Below, in pieces: positions 20,403 to 28,944 of a DNA stretch of 64,000 nt. Made by a program: the position numbers and the translations under genes. The notes beneath the pieces were generated by a model that saw only the letters and a program-made list of their open reading frames with translations, ran no database searches and had not been told where the DNA came from. Each line of letters opens with the position of its first letter. Position 1 is the stretch's first letter. The DNA comes from an uncultured Colwellia sp. (GTDB lineage: Bacteria; Pseudomonadota; Gammaproteobacteria; Enterobacterales; Alteromonadaceae): the NCBI GenBank assembly GCA_913049915.1, contig CAJWZC010000001.1:1-64000 (forward strand), given 5' to 3'.

Positions 20403-21935
20403 ATGACACAAAATAAAATATTGTGTGACATTGGCTTTATTGGCCTAGGTGTTATGGGTAAAAATTTGGTACTCAACTTAGCTGATAATGGCTATAATAT
20501 TGCAGCTTTTGATTTAAGTAATGAAAAAGTTCAAGCAGTTATTTCACAAGATGAGGTGGAAAACACTACCAATACTCCACGTGTTTATGGCTGTTCATCT
20601 TGTACTGAATTATTATCGCAACTTAAAGCACCACACCTCATTGTATTAAGTGTCCCTGCGGGTGCTCCTGTTGACCAAATTTGCGAAAACCTTATTGATG
20701 CAGGTATTCTGCCAGATGATATTATAATTGATACAGGTAACAGCCTGTGGATTGATACAGTCGCTAGAGAAAAGAAATATCAAAGTAACTTTTTATTGTT
20801 TTCCTCTGCTGTTTCTGGAGGAGAAGTTGGTGCCCGTTTTGGCCCTTCATTAATGCCAAGTGGCTCTCCTTATGCTTGGGACAGAGTTAAACCTATTTGG
20901 GAAGCTATTGCTGCTAAAGTCGATACAACTACGGGTAAACCAATAGAGCGGACACAGCCAGGACAAGTTATTACTGATGGTGAACCTTGCGCTACTTATA
21001 TTGGTCCAGCTGGAGCGGGTCATTATGTAAAAATGGTTCATAACGGTATTGAGTATGCGGATATGCAAATTATCTGTGAAGCCTATCATGTTTTAAAATC
21101 AGGTTTGAACTTAAACTGTGATGAAATAGCAGACATTTTTGCAGAATGGAATAATGGTCCGTTAGATAGTTATTTAATGGAAATCTCAGTTGAAGTATTA
21201 CGTCATAAATCATCGGATACCAATACACCACTTGTTGATTTGATTTTAGATAAAGCAGGGCAAAAAGGTACCGGACTTTGGACTGCAATGAGCAGTTTAG
21301 AGGTGGGTTGTCCAGCACCAACCATTGCACAAGCGGTTTATGCTCGCTCTATTTCTTCATTTAAAGAGCTAAGAACTCAGGCTTCATCATTATTTGGTAG
21401 CCCGCAGCAGGTAATTGTGTCAAAAGAAGAGAAGCAGCAAGTTGTTGAGCAATTACATGATGCCATGTATTGCGCTAAAATTTGTGCTTACGCGCAAGGT
21501 TTTCAGTTAATGAAACTTGCGGCTAAAGAACATGGTTGGACGTTAAATTTTGCTAGTATTGCTAAAATTTGGCGCGCAGGCTGTATCATTCGAGCTGCCT
21601 TCTTACAATCAATAGCCCAGGCTTATGAACGTAATGAAGATTTAGAAAACTTATTACTTGATGATTTCTTTGTCAAAGAACTTAATAGTCGTCAACAAAA
21701 CTGGCGCAAAGCTATTTGTTACGCAACAATGCAAGGTGTACCAATAGGCGCGTTGTCTTCTTCACTTGCTTATTATGATTCAATACGCAGTGAAACATTG
21801 CCTGCTAATTTATTGCAAGGTCAAAGAGATTATTTTGGTGCCCATACTTTCGAGCGCATTGATAAAGCTTCAGGTAAAAAATACCATGTAGAATGGTCAA
21901 CTAATGAGAGAAAAACTATTCTTGTCGATAGTTAG
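20403..21935 (+). CDS. gnd: 6-phosphogluconate dehydrogenase (decarboxylating)
   Basis: A 510-aa enzyme of the oxidative pentose phosphate pathway that turns 6-phosphogluconate into ribulose-5-phosphate, CO2 and NADPH. It has the Rossmann motif IGLGVMGKNLVLNLADNGY at residues 11-29, the substrate region FSSAVSGGEVGARFGPSLMPSG, and the catalytic GHYVKMVHNGIEYADMQIICEAY. The C-terminal helical domain contains KGTGLWTAMSSLEVGCPAPTIAQAVYARSIS. It is slightly longer than the 468-aa E. coli form, like the long subgroup of this family. It is divergent from gapA. Confidence 0.96.
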   Translation: MTQNKILCDIGFIGLGVMGKNLVLNLADNGYNIAAFDLSNEKVQAVISQDEVENTTNTPRVYGCSSCTELLSQLKAPHLIVLSVPAGAPVDQICENLIDAGILPDDIIIDTGNSLWIDTVAREKKYQSNFLLFSSAVSGGEVGARFGPSLMPSGSPYAWDRVKPIWEAIAAKVDTTTGKPIERTQPGQVITDGEPCATYIGPAGAGHYVKMVHNGIEYADMQIICEAYHVLKSGLNLNCDEIADIFAEWNNGPLDSYLMEISVEVLRHKSSDTNTPLVDLILDKAGQKGTGLWTAMSSLEVGCPAPTIAQAVYARSISSFKELRTQASSLFGSPQQVIVSKEEKQQVVEQLHDAMYCAKICAYAQGFQLMKLAAKEHGWTLNFASIAKIWRAGCIIRAAFLQSIAQAYERNEDLENLLLDDFFVKELNSRQQNWRKAICYATMQGVPIGALSSSLAYYDSIRSETLPANLLQGQRDYFGAHTFERIDKASGKKYHVEWSTNERKTILVDS

Positions 21936-22387
21936 TGGCTAAAGCTATGAAAGATAAAGGTCATTATAAAGACAAGTTAATCGATGTAGCTTATAAAGTA
22001 TATCGTTTAGCAGCAACTGAAGAGTCTTTTAGTGGCATTTATAATGATCATTAGTAGCAGAGATTATATCATTGTGTCTATTGTGAACAACTTTTTTCAG
22101 TAGTGAGAGAAAATTCAATACTGACTTTAGTTGGCTAAATTTTTTGCCTCGATTGAAACTCAAGTTGCCGACAAATTGGACGATTTATATCTAATTTAGC
22201 TCATAGAAGCACAATGAGATACCTATTACTCTTACCTTGGTCATTTTTTGATGATGAACTCAAACCCGCATATGAAGACTTTTGTGTTGATTCACTTAGT
22301 TTAAAATTCCAGCCAGAGTCAACTCACCTTATTTAGTAAAGCATTACGACTAATAATTATTCATTTCCTATCATGCGCTTTTTCAAG
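21936..22387. other. Intergenic region with unassigned short ORFs
   Basis: Between gnd and the DUF2989 lipoprotein gene. Two short ATG ORFs are readable on the + strand (MKDKGHYKDKLIDVAYKVYRLAA... at about 21948, and MRYLLLLPWSFFDDELKPAYEDF... at about 22214). Both are under 45 residues and neither is recognisable. They may be leftovers of a lost gene; I do not call them genes. Confidence 0.4.
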
Positions 22388-23278
22388 CTAGAAACTAGGA
22401 CTAGTAAATTGGCCTGCTTTAATTTTAGCTAGTGTACTGCTAGCGACTTTATCTAAAAAGTCCGTATCTAATGCGTTCTCTTGCTGATAACTATTAAGGC
22501 TAGTCTCGATCATCTCATTGGGTTCATCTTGTAATAGCTGATAAGTGCGTAACCAGATATAAGCCTGCTTATATTTTTTTATCTTAGTAAATATTGTTAC
22601 TAGTGATTGTAATATTTCAGGAGAGAGTTCAGTACCTGGTTGATGTAGTTCTAACGAGCGATATAACAACCCCAAGGTCTTATTACTGTCTCGTTTTATG
22701 TAATATGTTGCCAAATGATATTGTGCGGTTGAGTTTTCGAGAATGGGATCACCTTCTAACTGGAGAAACTCCTTTAAAGCTGAGTCGCTGGACTCTCTTG
22801 ACCAGTAATAATAAAGTAGGTGAGGGTGCTTAGAGTTAGCACTTTGCTCTATTAACTGTGATAGCTGGGCTGCAGCCTTTAACAAATTATCTTTTCTAAG
22901 AGTTGTTTTTTCTTTAAATTTTTTATGTTGTATCTGAGAAGCGAGTGACATACATTTTATGTAACCTTCATAAGCAATAAGTAATTTATATTTATCAACA
23001 TCAAGATTGTTGTTTTTTACTTTGATTCGATTTAGTACAACGTCTATCCGTTCAGTTTTACACCAACTATCCTTACCAAATTCATTACATATCTCAGTAT
23101 TTTCATTACAAAGTTTCTTTAAGTTAACTTTGTTATCGCAACCATTGAGGAGCAACACTAATAATACGGCAGTCAGCTTAACTGTACGAAATAGTTTTTG
23201 CTGTTTTATTTGTCTAAAAATAATCATAAAAATACCAAAAAGTTTTTTGTAACCTATAGAGAAATGTTTCATAGTCAA
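22388..23278 (-). CDS. DUF2989 family lipoprotein
   Basis: A 296-aa protein with an N-terminal hydrophobic segment ending in a lipobox (LLLNGC), so it is probably a membrane-anchored lipoprotein. The region after the lipid Cys (CNENTEICNEFGKDSWCKTERIDVVLNRIK) is typical of DUF2989, with several conserved cysteines. The rest is helical and TPR-like (AQYHLATYYIKRDSNKTLGLLYRSLELH). The signal is long as annotated, and a start nearer the hydrophobic stretch is possible. It is divergent from the long GAPDH gene. Function is unknown. Confidence 0.82.
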   Translation of the reverse strand: MTMKHFSIGYKKLFGIFMIIFRQIKQQKLFRTVKLTAVLLVLLLNGCDNKVNLKKLCNENTEICNEFGKDSWCKTERIDVVLNRIKVKNNNLDVDKYKLLIAYEGYIKCMSLASQIQHKKFKEKTTLRKDNLLKAAAQLSQLIEQSANSKHPHLLYYYWSRESSDSALKEFLQLEGDPILENSTAQYHLATYYIKRDSNKTLGLLYRSLELHQPGTELSPEILQSLVTIFTKIKKYKQAYIWLRTYQLLQDEPNEMIETSLNSYQQENALDTDFLDKVASSTLAKIKAGQFTSPSF

Positions 23279-23380
23279 TTACAATGCGTGAGTAAATGCA
23301 CTCTTAATTAGCTATTATCGTATTTAGTACTTTATGATTGTAGCCTACTGTTTAATTGACTGAAATAAAAGGTTTAAGTA

Positions 23381-24832
23381 ATGACTTCTCATCTTGAGGA
23401 AACGTATCAAGCAAGCTGGCAAGAACGTCAAACGTTCGCTGAAAACATGCAACCAATTATTGGACAGCTTTTTCGCAACAAAGGCATTGAAATTTTAGTG
23501 TACGGTCGTCCACTATTAAATGCATCTTCTATTGATATTATTAAAGCACATAAATCAGTTGCTCTTCATGAAGAAAGTAAATTGCGTTTACGTGAAAGTT
23601 TCCCCTTTGTCGAAGCAATCAACAAAATGGATTTAGCACCTGCACGTATTGATGTAGGTAAGTTAGCTTATAGCTATTTATACCTCGGTCAAGCCAATGA
23701 TCTCTCTATTGAACAATATTTAGATAAAGAATTATCAGCAGAAAGTCGTGAAAATTCAGATCAAAAAAGCCAAGACGTTGTTCTTTATGGTTTTGGTCGA
23801 ATAGGTCGTCTTTTAGCGCGTTTATTAATAGAACGCGCAGGTCCAAATGCTAAACTAAATCTTCGTGCTATCGTTTTACGCCCAAGTAAAGGTGGTGATG
23901 ATTTAGAGAAACGCGCAAGTTTATTGCGTCGTGACTCAGTACATGGTGCTTTTAATGGCAGTATTACTATTGATAAAGAAAATAACGTAATTAAAGCTAA
24001 TGGTGCTTTTATTAAAGTTATTTATGCAAAATCACCAGCAGAAGTTGATTACACAGAGCATGGTATCAGCAACGCATTAGTTGTCGATAATACTGGTATC
24101 TGGACTGACGAAGACGGTTTAGGTCAACATTTACAATCAAAAGGTGTAGCTAAAGTATTACTTACTGCACCTGCTAAAGGTGATATCAAAAATATCGTCT
24201 ATGGTGTTAATCATGAAATGATTTTAGCGTCAGATAAAATTATTTCTGCCGCTAGTTGTACAACCAATGCGATTACACCCGTATTAAAAGCGCTTAATGA
24301 TGAATATGGTATTCGTAATGGTCATGTTGAAACTATACATTCATATACTAACGATCAAAACTTAATTGATAACTATCATCCTGCACCTCGTCGGGGGCGC
24401 AGCGCACCTTTAAATATGGTTATCAGTACTACTGGTGCTGCAAAAGCAGTAGCTAAAGCATTACCTGAGCTTAAAGGTTTACTAACAGGTAACGCGATTC
24501 GTGTTCCAACGCCTAATGTTTCAATGGCTATAATGAACTTAAACTTAAAGAAAGCGACTGACAAAACAGCGTTGAATGATTACTTACGTAATATTTCATT
24601 AAACTCACCATTACAAAATCAAATTGATTATACGGCTTCAGACGAAATAGTATCTACGGATTTAGTTGGCTCTCGTTATGCAGGTGTTGTTGATTCACAA
24701 GCGACTATTGTTGATGGTGATCGCGCTGTATTATACGTTTGGTATGACAACGAGTTTGGTTATAGCTGTCAAGTTGTTCAAGTGATGCTTGAAATGGCTG
24801 GTATTACCGTGCCGAGCTTACCACATAGATAA
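23381..24832 (+). CDS. N-terminally extended glyceraldehyde-3-phosphate dehydrogenase
   Basis: A 483-aa GAPDH with about 130 extra N-terminal residues before the Rossmann motif VVLYGFGRIGR (133-143). Catalytic C293 lies in SAASCTTNAITP and the His in VETIHSYTNDQN. WYDNEFGYSCQ is near the end. The residue run after the second Rossmann strand is VLRPSKGGDD instead of the GIND of the NAD-specific gapA, so cofactor use may differ (NADP or dual); this is inference. The N-terminal extension is helical and of unknown role. This long form is known from marine gammaproteobacteria. It is followed by a terminator. Confidence 0.9.
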   Translation: MTSHLEETYQASWQERQTFAENMQPIIGQLFRNKGIEILVYGRPLLNASSIDIIKAHKSVALHEESKLRLRESFPFVEAINKMDLAPARIDVGKLAYSYLYLGQANDLSIEQYLDKELSAESRENSDQKSQDVVLYGFGRIGRLLARLLIERAGPNAKLNLRAIVLRPSKGGDDLEKRASLLRRDSVHGAFNGSITIDKENNVIKANGAFIKVIYAKSPAEVDYTEHGISNALVVDNTGIWTDEDGLGQHLQSKGVAKVLLTAPAKGDIKNIVYGVNHEMILASDKIISAASCTTNAITPVLKALNDEYGIRNGHVETIHSYTNDQNLIDNYHPAPRRGRSAPLNMVISTTGAAKAVAKALPELKGLLTGNAIRVPTPNVSMAIMNLNLKKATDKTALNDYLRNISLNSPLQNQIDYTASDEIVSTDLVGSRYAGVVDSQATIVDGDRAVLYVWYDNEFGYSCQVVQVMLEMAGITVPSLPHR

Positions 24833-24853
24833 GTTTGATTATTTATGTTTCTA

Positions 24854-24887
24854 AAAGTGTATATTATTTAATAATATGCGCTTTTTA
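24854..24887 (+). terminator. Intrinsic terminator of the long GAPDH gene
   Basis: A 15-bp stem AAAGTGTATATTATT / AATAATATGCGCTTT, with two G-U pairs and a very tight loop, followed by TTAG. It starts about 20 bp past the stop codon. Confidence 0.7.
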
Positions 24888-25011
24888 GTTTTAGTGGCTA
24901 GGCTGTATAGTATGTAAACTTTAGTTAATTGATGTTTTTTATCTTTAGGGCTTAAGTTATGAACAGTCTTGCAGATATATTTATATTGGTATTCAACGAA
25001 GAGTAGAGTTT

Positions 25012-25209
25012 ATGTCTATCAGCGTAGGTCAAAATGGTTCAGTTGCAGCGAAAGCAAGTTCAGGCGAAGAATTTCTCACCGCAGCAGTAGCTAAAAGCCA
25101 ACAAGAATTAGAAGGAAAAATGGCTTTACAGCTTATCCAAGCAGCAAATGTTATTAACTTACCTGCACCTTCAGGTAATATTGGCTTTGAAATCAACATA
25201 AAGGTTTAA
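25012..25209 (+). CDS. Small conserved-looking protein (65 aa)
   Basis: A 65-aa soluble protein with an Ala/Gln-rich helical middle (EEFLTAAVAKSQQELEGKMALQLIQAANVINLP) and a C-terminal GNIGFEINIKV. The layout loosely recalls YjfB-type putative motility proteins, which end in a similar N-(I/L)D(I/T)-V strand, but this is weak. It stands alone between the long GAPDH and the tus operon, converging on tusE. The start is supported by GAAGAG a few bases upstream. Confidence 0.6.
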   Translation: MSISVGQNGSVAAKASSGEEFLTAAVAKSQQELEGKMALQLIQAANVINLPAPSGNIGFEINIKV

Positions 25210-25248
25210 TAGTTTTTATTTATCAATAATTTGAAAGTTTTTAGTGTT

Positions 25249-25587
25249 TTAAATACAGCGAGCTGGTTTTGGTAAGCCGGCATACTTTGTCGCTTGTTTT
25301 GCTGGCCCTTCAGGAAATAACTTATATAAATAACGGCTGCTGGCCTTTGCTTCACCAAATTCGGTTTTCATTGCTTTAGTCAAAGCACGGATAGCCGGAG
25401 AAGTATTATAGGTTAAGTAAAACTGCCTAACAAAATTAATAACTTCCCAATGAGCTTCTGTTAGTTCAAATTTATCATTTTTTGCCATAACTAAAGCTAA
25501 TTTTTCTTGCCACACAAGATGGTTAAGTAAGTAACCTTGTTTATCTGTAGCAATTATATTGTTCTCATACGATAAAACTATTGCCAT
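25249..25587 (-). CDS. tusE: Sulfur relay protein TusE (DsrC family)
   Basis: A 112-aa DsrC/TusE-like protein that accepts persulfide sulfur from TusBCD and hands it to MnmA for 2-thiolation of the wobble uridine in tRNA. The conserved C-terminal arm ends KYAGLPKPARCI, with the active cysteine at position 111. The central HWEVINFVRQFYLTYNTSPAIRALTK matches the family. Last gene of a tusDCBE operon, overlapping tusB by about 10 bases. In E. coli tusE is separate from tusBCD; here all four are together. Confidence 0.93.
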   Translation of the reverse strand: MAIVLSYENNIIATDKQGYLLNHLVWQEKLALVMAKNDKFELTEAHWEVINFVRQFYLTYNTSPAIRALTKAMKTEFGEAKASSRYLYKLFPEGPAKQATKYAGLPKPARCI

Positions 25588-25874
25588 GTGATTACTTTAT
25601 TATGGTTAAAGGTTAATGCAACAACATCAGCCATGTCTATATGACTAACTTTTGCCATCGTTTCAATAGCTCTTGCCTGTGCGTGGCTTGAAATAATATT
25701 AATATTAATCGTACCATCTACTCGCTTGAGTAAACTATCCATCAATGAGTGTTTGAGGTTATAACAACCATCATCCATCAATACGACAGTATCTTGATGA
25801 TCCAACACACTTAAACACTGTGTGAAATCATTGGTAGCAAAAGCAGATTGCCTTACTAAATGTAAAGTGCTCAT
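25578..25874 (-). CDS. tusB: Sulfur relay protein TusB (DsrH family)
   Basis: A 98-aa subunit of the TusBCD heterohexamer in the tRNA 2-thiouridine relay. I use the ATG at 25874 (MSTLHLVRQS), preceded by an AAGGAAACA ribosome binding site. The track's longer start adds 16 residues with no family support. The segment QDTVVLMDDGCYNLKH is typical of DsrH/TusB. It overlaps tusE and follows tusC by about 75 bp. Confidence 0.88.
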   Translation of the reverse strand: MSTLHLVRQSAFATNDFTQCLSVLDHQDTVVLMDDGCYNLKHSLMDSLLKRVDGTININIISSHAQARAIETMAKVSHIDMADVVALTFNHNKVITWQ

Positions 25875-25949
25875 GTTGTTTCCTTGAATAAACAGCTTTG
25901 AATATAAAGTATGAATTACCAATACCCTAAATATGAGTACCTGAAGGTA

Positions 25950-26348
25950 TTAAAACCGAAGTACATGTTGATGGCGATTAAGTGCTTTACTAAACTCAAT
26001 ACTTGTTAATACTTGCACATCATTAATATGAAATGTCTCATTAAGCTGACGATTAACTAAGGACTGTTGGCAAACATAGATGTCTTCAATATCGTAGAAT
26101 TCAAAAGCAGAAAATGTTTTTAAATAATCTTTAATTGAGACTAGACGACCATCCTGATTAGCAATTAATTGATAAACACCGTCACCTTGAAAAAATAGTG
26201 ATACCTTTTGTTCAAAGGAACCAAACATTAAGGCAACATCAAGGGCATCTTTACCGTCATTACTGCTAAAAGGCGCTTTACTATTGATAATGGCTAAGCC
26301 AAATCCTTTAGGTAAACTAGCGAGTGTTTGTTGCTCTATTGTCGTCAT
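25950..26348 (-). CDS. tusC: Sulfur relay protein TusC (DsrF family)
   Basis: A 132-aa subunit of the TusBCD complex. The family pattern is visible in ISSNDGKDALDVALMFGSFEQKVSLFFQGDGVYQLI-like sequence (here SKAPFSSNDGKDALDVALMFG...FFQGDGVYQLIANQ) and in the C-terminal IEDIYVCQQSL region. Its start codon touches the tusD stop codon, which points to translational coupling. Confidence 0.9.
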   Translation of the reverse strand: MTTIEQQTLASLPKGFGLAIINSKAPFSSNDGKDALDVALMFGSFEQKVSLFFQGDGVYQLIANQDGRLVSIKDYLKTFSAFEFYDIEDIYVCQQSLVNRQLNETFHINDVQVLTSIEFSKALNRHQHVLRF

Positions 26349-26716
26349 TAAAACTGTACCAAGCGAGAAGCTTTTGTTGTTAACTCAACCAACTCACCTA
26401 ACCCAGAGACGGTAAAAGCTTTGTTTACTTGTTCGCTATCTATTGAGTCACATGTTATACCGCGCTTTTCAGCAGCAGTAATACAGATATGTAATGGTAA
26501 CTGATATTGTTGTTGTAATCGTTGCCAGTGCGCTATTGCTTGGTATTCATCACTGGCAATACTAATATCTTTATTCGCATGCATTGCACCATCTTGATAA
26601 AAAAAAACACCAATAACATTAATGCCAGCGACTAAGGCCGCCTCAACATACGTTAATGCTGTGATGGTTAAATGGCTATAAGGGGGAGTAGTTACTACTA
26701 CAGCAAGAGTTTTCAC
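26348..26716 (-). CDS. tusD: Sulfurtransferase TusD (DsrE family)
   Basis: A 122-aa subunit of TusBCD that carries the catalytic cysteine. C78 in LPLHICITAAEKRG matches the active Cys78 known in E. coli TusD. Other family features are the Rossmann-like strand VVVTTPPYS and GVFFYQDGAMHAN. First gene of the tusDCBE unit, which follows yccA on the same strand after a terminator. Confidence 0.92.
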   Translation of the reverse strand: MKTLAVVVTTPPYSHLTITALTYVEAALVAGINVIGVFFYQDGAMHANKDISIASDEYQAIAHWQRLQQQYQLPLHICITAAEKRGITCDSIDSEQVNKAFTVSGLGELVELTTKASRLVQF

Positions 26717-26765
26717 AACACATCCAAATTATAAAGGAAACAAAGATCATAAAGAGTAAAACAGC

Positions 26766-26797
26766 TCAAAAAAAGCCCCGCAATTGCGAGGCTTTTA
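26766..26797 (-). terminator. Intrinsic terminator of yccA
   Basis: On the minus strand AAAGCCTCGC AATT GCGGGGCTTTTTTT is a GC-rich 10-bp stem with a T run. It separates yccA from the tus genes, so tusDCBE either has its own promoter or relies on read-through. Confidence 0.9.
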
Positions 26798-26842
26798 TTA
26801 TAAAACATTATAACGTTTTTTTACGTAAATATTTAAGGTTTA

Positions 26843-27511
26843 CTAATCATCGTTGCCAAGTACACCTAATAAACTCAATAAATGTACAAAGATATTGTAG
26901 ATGTTTAAGTATAAAGAAACCGTGGCACGAATGTAGTTACGTTCACCACCATTAATTATACGGCTTGTATCATACAAAATTAAACCAGACATAATCATGA
27001 TAACTGCAGCACTAATAGCTAGTGAAAGGGCAGGGATTGCGAAGAAGAAATTAGCAACCATTGCTACTAATACAACAATTAAACCAACCATTAAAAAGCC
27101 ACCCATAAATGAGAAGTCTTTTTTACTGGTTAACGCATAACCTGAAAGTGCGAAAAATATTAATGCAGTGCCACCAAGCGCTTGCATTATCATCGCTGGT
27201 CCACCGGGCATTGCAGCGTATGCACTAAGCATAGGGCCTAATGATGCACCCATTAAACCGGTAAAAGCAAAAATCCAATAAACACCACTAGCAGAATCAG
27301 CTTTTTTGTTCACGACAAACATTAAACCAAACGCGACTAACATCATAATAAGCGCAGCACCGTGTGGTAGGTTCATTGCCATTGAAATGCCTGCGGTAAC
27401 GGCACTAAATGCAAGTGTCATTGATAACAGCATATAAGTATTTTTTAATACTTTATTAATTTCTATCGCCGAACTTTTAGTCGCCGTTTGAAAACCCATA
27501 TTAGATTGCAT
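26843..27511 (-). CDS. yccA: Bax inhibitor-1/YccA family inner membrane protein
   Basis: A 222-aa protein with seven hydrophobic segments and a polar N-terminus, as in the UPF0005/BI-1 family. The last part, ISAAVIMIMSGLILYDTSRIINGGERNYIRATVSLYLNIYNIFVHLLSLLG, holds the conserved (Y/F)DT motif. E. coli YccA binds and modulates the membrane protease FtsH. It is a neighbour of the tus genes, as in E. coli, where yccA is next to tusE. Starts MQSNMGF with GGAAG upstream. Confidence 0.93.
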   Translation of the reverse strand: MQSNMGFQTATKSSAIEINKVLKNTYMLLSMTLAFSAVTAGISMAMNLPHGAALIMMLVAFGLMFVVNKKADSASGVYWIFAFTGLMGASLGPMLSAYAAMPGGPAMIMQALGGTALIFFALSGYALTSKKDFSFMGGFLMVGLIVVLVAMVANFFFAIPALSLAISAAVIMIMSGLILYDTSRIINGGERNYIRATVSLYLNIYNIFVHLLSLLGVLGNDD

Positions 27512-27775
27512 AAAACTTCCTTAAGAATTTAATTCTATTTACTTGTTATAACTAAGATAAGGTTATTTTAGATAAGTTCAAGTTTTATATTATTAATATA
27601 ACTAAATAACTGACTTATACTAATTAAGTGCCTTATGACATATTATGGCATGGTGATTTTAAAAATACTACGCTTTGCTTTGTCTAAAAGTGGCAATTAA
27701 TTGTTTTATTTTGTAACAAGCAATTAAAAAGGTTTCTTCATTAAACCAATAAAGTGAACATTGAATGGCTATTAG

Positions 27776-28393
27776 TTAACATTGAAGCCATTCTAAGCCC
27801 AAAGATTGGTAACTGTTTATAATAGCTTGTTTTCTTTTACAGCTATTACTATGATCGTTGATCAAACCCGAGGCTTGTAGATAAGCATATACAGTGGTTG
27901 AGCCAAGAAACTTAAAGCCTCTTTTTTTCAAGTTTTTACTTAATACATCTGAAATAGTGGAGGTAGCCACATAGTCACCCAGATCATTTATATTACTGAC
28001 TTGTACTTTGTTATCCACAAATGCCCAAACATACTTAATAAAGCTACCAAACTCCTCTTGTATTGCCATAAAGCACTTAGCATTATTAACTGTTGCGGCA
28101 ATTTTACCTTTATGACGGATAATACTAGCGTCAAGTAGCAAGCGCTCTTCATCAGCTAAAGTATACTGTGCGACTTTAGCTACATCAAAGTTCGCGAACG
28201 CCTTTTTATAACCTTTACGTCTTTTTAATATAGTATACCAACTTAAACCTGCTTGAGCTGACTCAAGTACTAAGTACTCAAACATTTTATTATCTTCGAG
28301 AACGGGCACACCCCACTCCTTATCATGATAGCTAACATAGTCTATTTTAGTGATATCTAACCAAGGGCAACGGCAGGTCATGTCTACTGTCAT
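27776..28393 (-). CDS. tag: DNA-3-methyladenine glycosylase I
   Basis: A 205-aa base excision repair enzyme that removes 3-methyladenine. The zinc site typical of Tag is present: C9 (RCPW), H23 (YHDKEWG) and the C-terminal H-x3-C in NDHSNSCKRK. The substrate-binding segment FEYLVLESAQAGLSWYTILKRR is clear. Length is close to the 187-aa E. coli enzyme with a slightly longer tail. M5 is an alternative start. Single gene, with the tRNA-Ser pair upstream on the other strand. Confidence 0.95.
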   Translation of the reverse strand: MTVDMTCRCPWLDITKIDYVSYHDKEWGVPVLEDNKMFEYLVLESAQAGLSWYTILKRRKGYKKAFANFDVAKVAQYTLADEERLLLDASIIRHKGKIAATVNNAKCFMAIQEEFGSFIKYVWAFVDNKVQVSNINDLGDYVATSTISDVLSKNLKKRGFKFLGSTTVYAYLQASGLINDHSNSCKRKQAIINSYQSLGLEWLQC

Positions 28394-28575
28394 TGTATAA
28401 TCCTATTTTATTTATTTAGATTGTTTGAAAACAAGGCAAGCTGGCTATTTTTTTAGCAAACAAACCTAAAGTAGGCATAAATACTAAAATATTGCTTTAC
28501 AACGTACTAGAGAGACTTTAATATCCGCCTCGTTATCAAGCAAGCATTGTTTTACAAGCTTATTTGTTAACTTCA

Positions 28576-28666
28576 GGTGAGATGGCTGAGTGGTCGAAAG
28601 CACTGGTCTTGAAAACCAGCAAGGATTTGTAGTCCTTCTAGAGTTCAAATCTCTATCTCACCGCCA
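28576..28666 (+). tRNA. tRNA-Ser (anticodon UGA), copy 1
   Basis: A 91-nt class II tRNA with encoded CCA. Acceptor GGTGAGA pairs with TCTCACC, and the anticodon arm is CTGGT-CTTGAAA-ACCAG with TGA at 28610-28612. It has a long variable arm (AAGGATTTGTAGTCCTT) and a T arm AGAGTTCAAATCTCT. A terminator follows directly. Confidence 0.97.
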
Positions 28667-28680
28667 CATTAAAAGAAATG

Positions 28681-28703
28681 GCTAATAGCATTAGCGGTTT
28701 TTG
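28681..28703 (+). terminator. Intrinsic terminator after tRNA-Ser copy 1
   Basis: Stem GCTAAT-AGC-ATTAGC followed by GGTTTTTG. It ends the first tRNA-Ser transcript, so the second copy probably has its own promoter. Confidence 0.7.
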
Positions 28704-28761
28704 TTTTACAAAGTTTAAAGATAGAAAAGAGAGAGATCTTTTTATCTATTTAATAGTCACA

Positions 28762-28852
28762 GGTGAGATGGCTGAGTGGTCGAAAGCACCGGTCTTGAAA
28801 ACCGGCAAGGGTTTGTAGCCCTTCTAGAGTTCAAATCTCTATCTCACCGCCA
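28762..28852 (+). tRNA. tRNA-Ser (anticodon UGA), copy 2
   Basis: Nearly identical to copy 1, 95 bp downstream. It differs only by paired changes: anticodon stem CCGGT/ACCGG instead of CTGGT/ACCAG, and variable arm AAGGG..CCCTT instead of AAGGA..TCCTT. Both keep pairing, so both genes look functional. Identity with copy 1 runs some bases beyond CCA (CACATTAAAA), as expected for a tandem duplication. Confidence 0.97.
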
Positions 28853-28864
28853 CATTAAAAATGA

Positions 28865-28895
28865 AAAAAGCTGTTAATATTTAACGGCTTTTTTT
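28865..28895 (+). terminator. Intrinsic terminator after tRNA-Ser copy 2
   Basis: Stem AAGCTGTTAA-TAT-TTAACGGCTT with one G-U pair, flanked by A and T runs (TTTTTTT). Confidence 0.85.
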
Positions 28896-28944
28896 ATGCC
28901 TGAAGGTTTTTAAATTAGTCCAACAGGATTGACTAAGACAATAT

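Noticed and set aside
21948-22340. Two short + strand ORFs after gnd
   Set aside because: Under 45 residues, no recognised similarity and no firm start signals; left as unassigned intergenic sequence.
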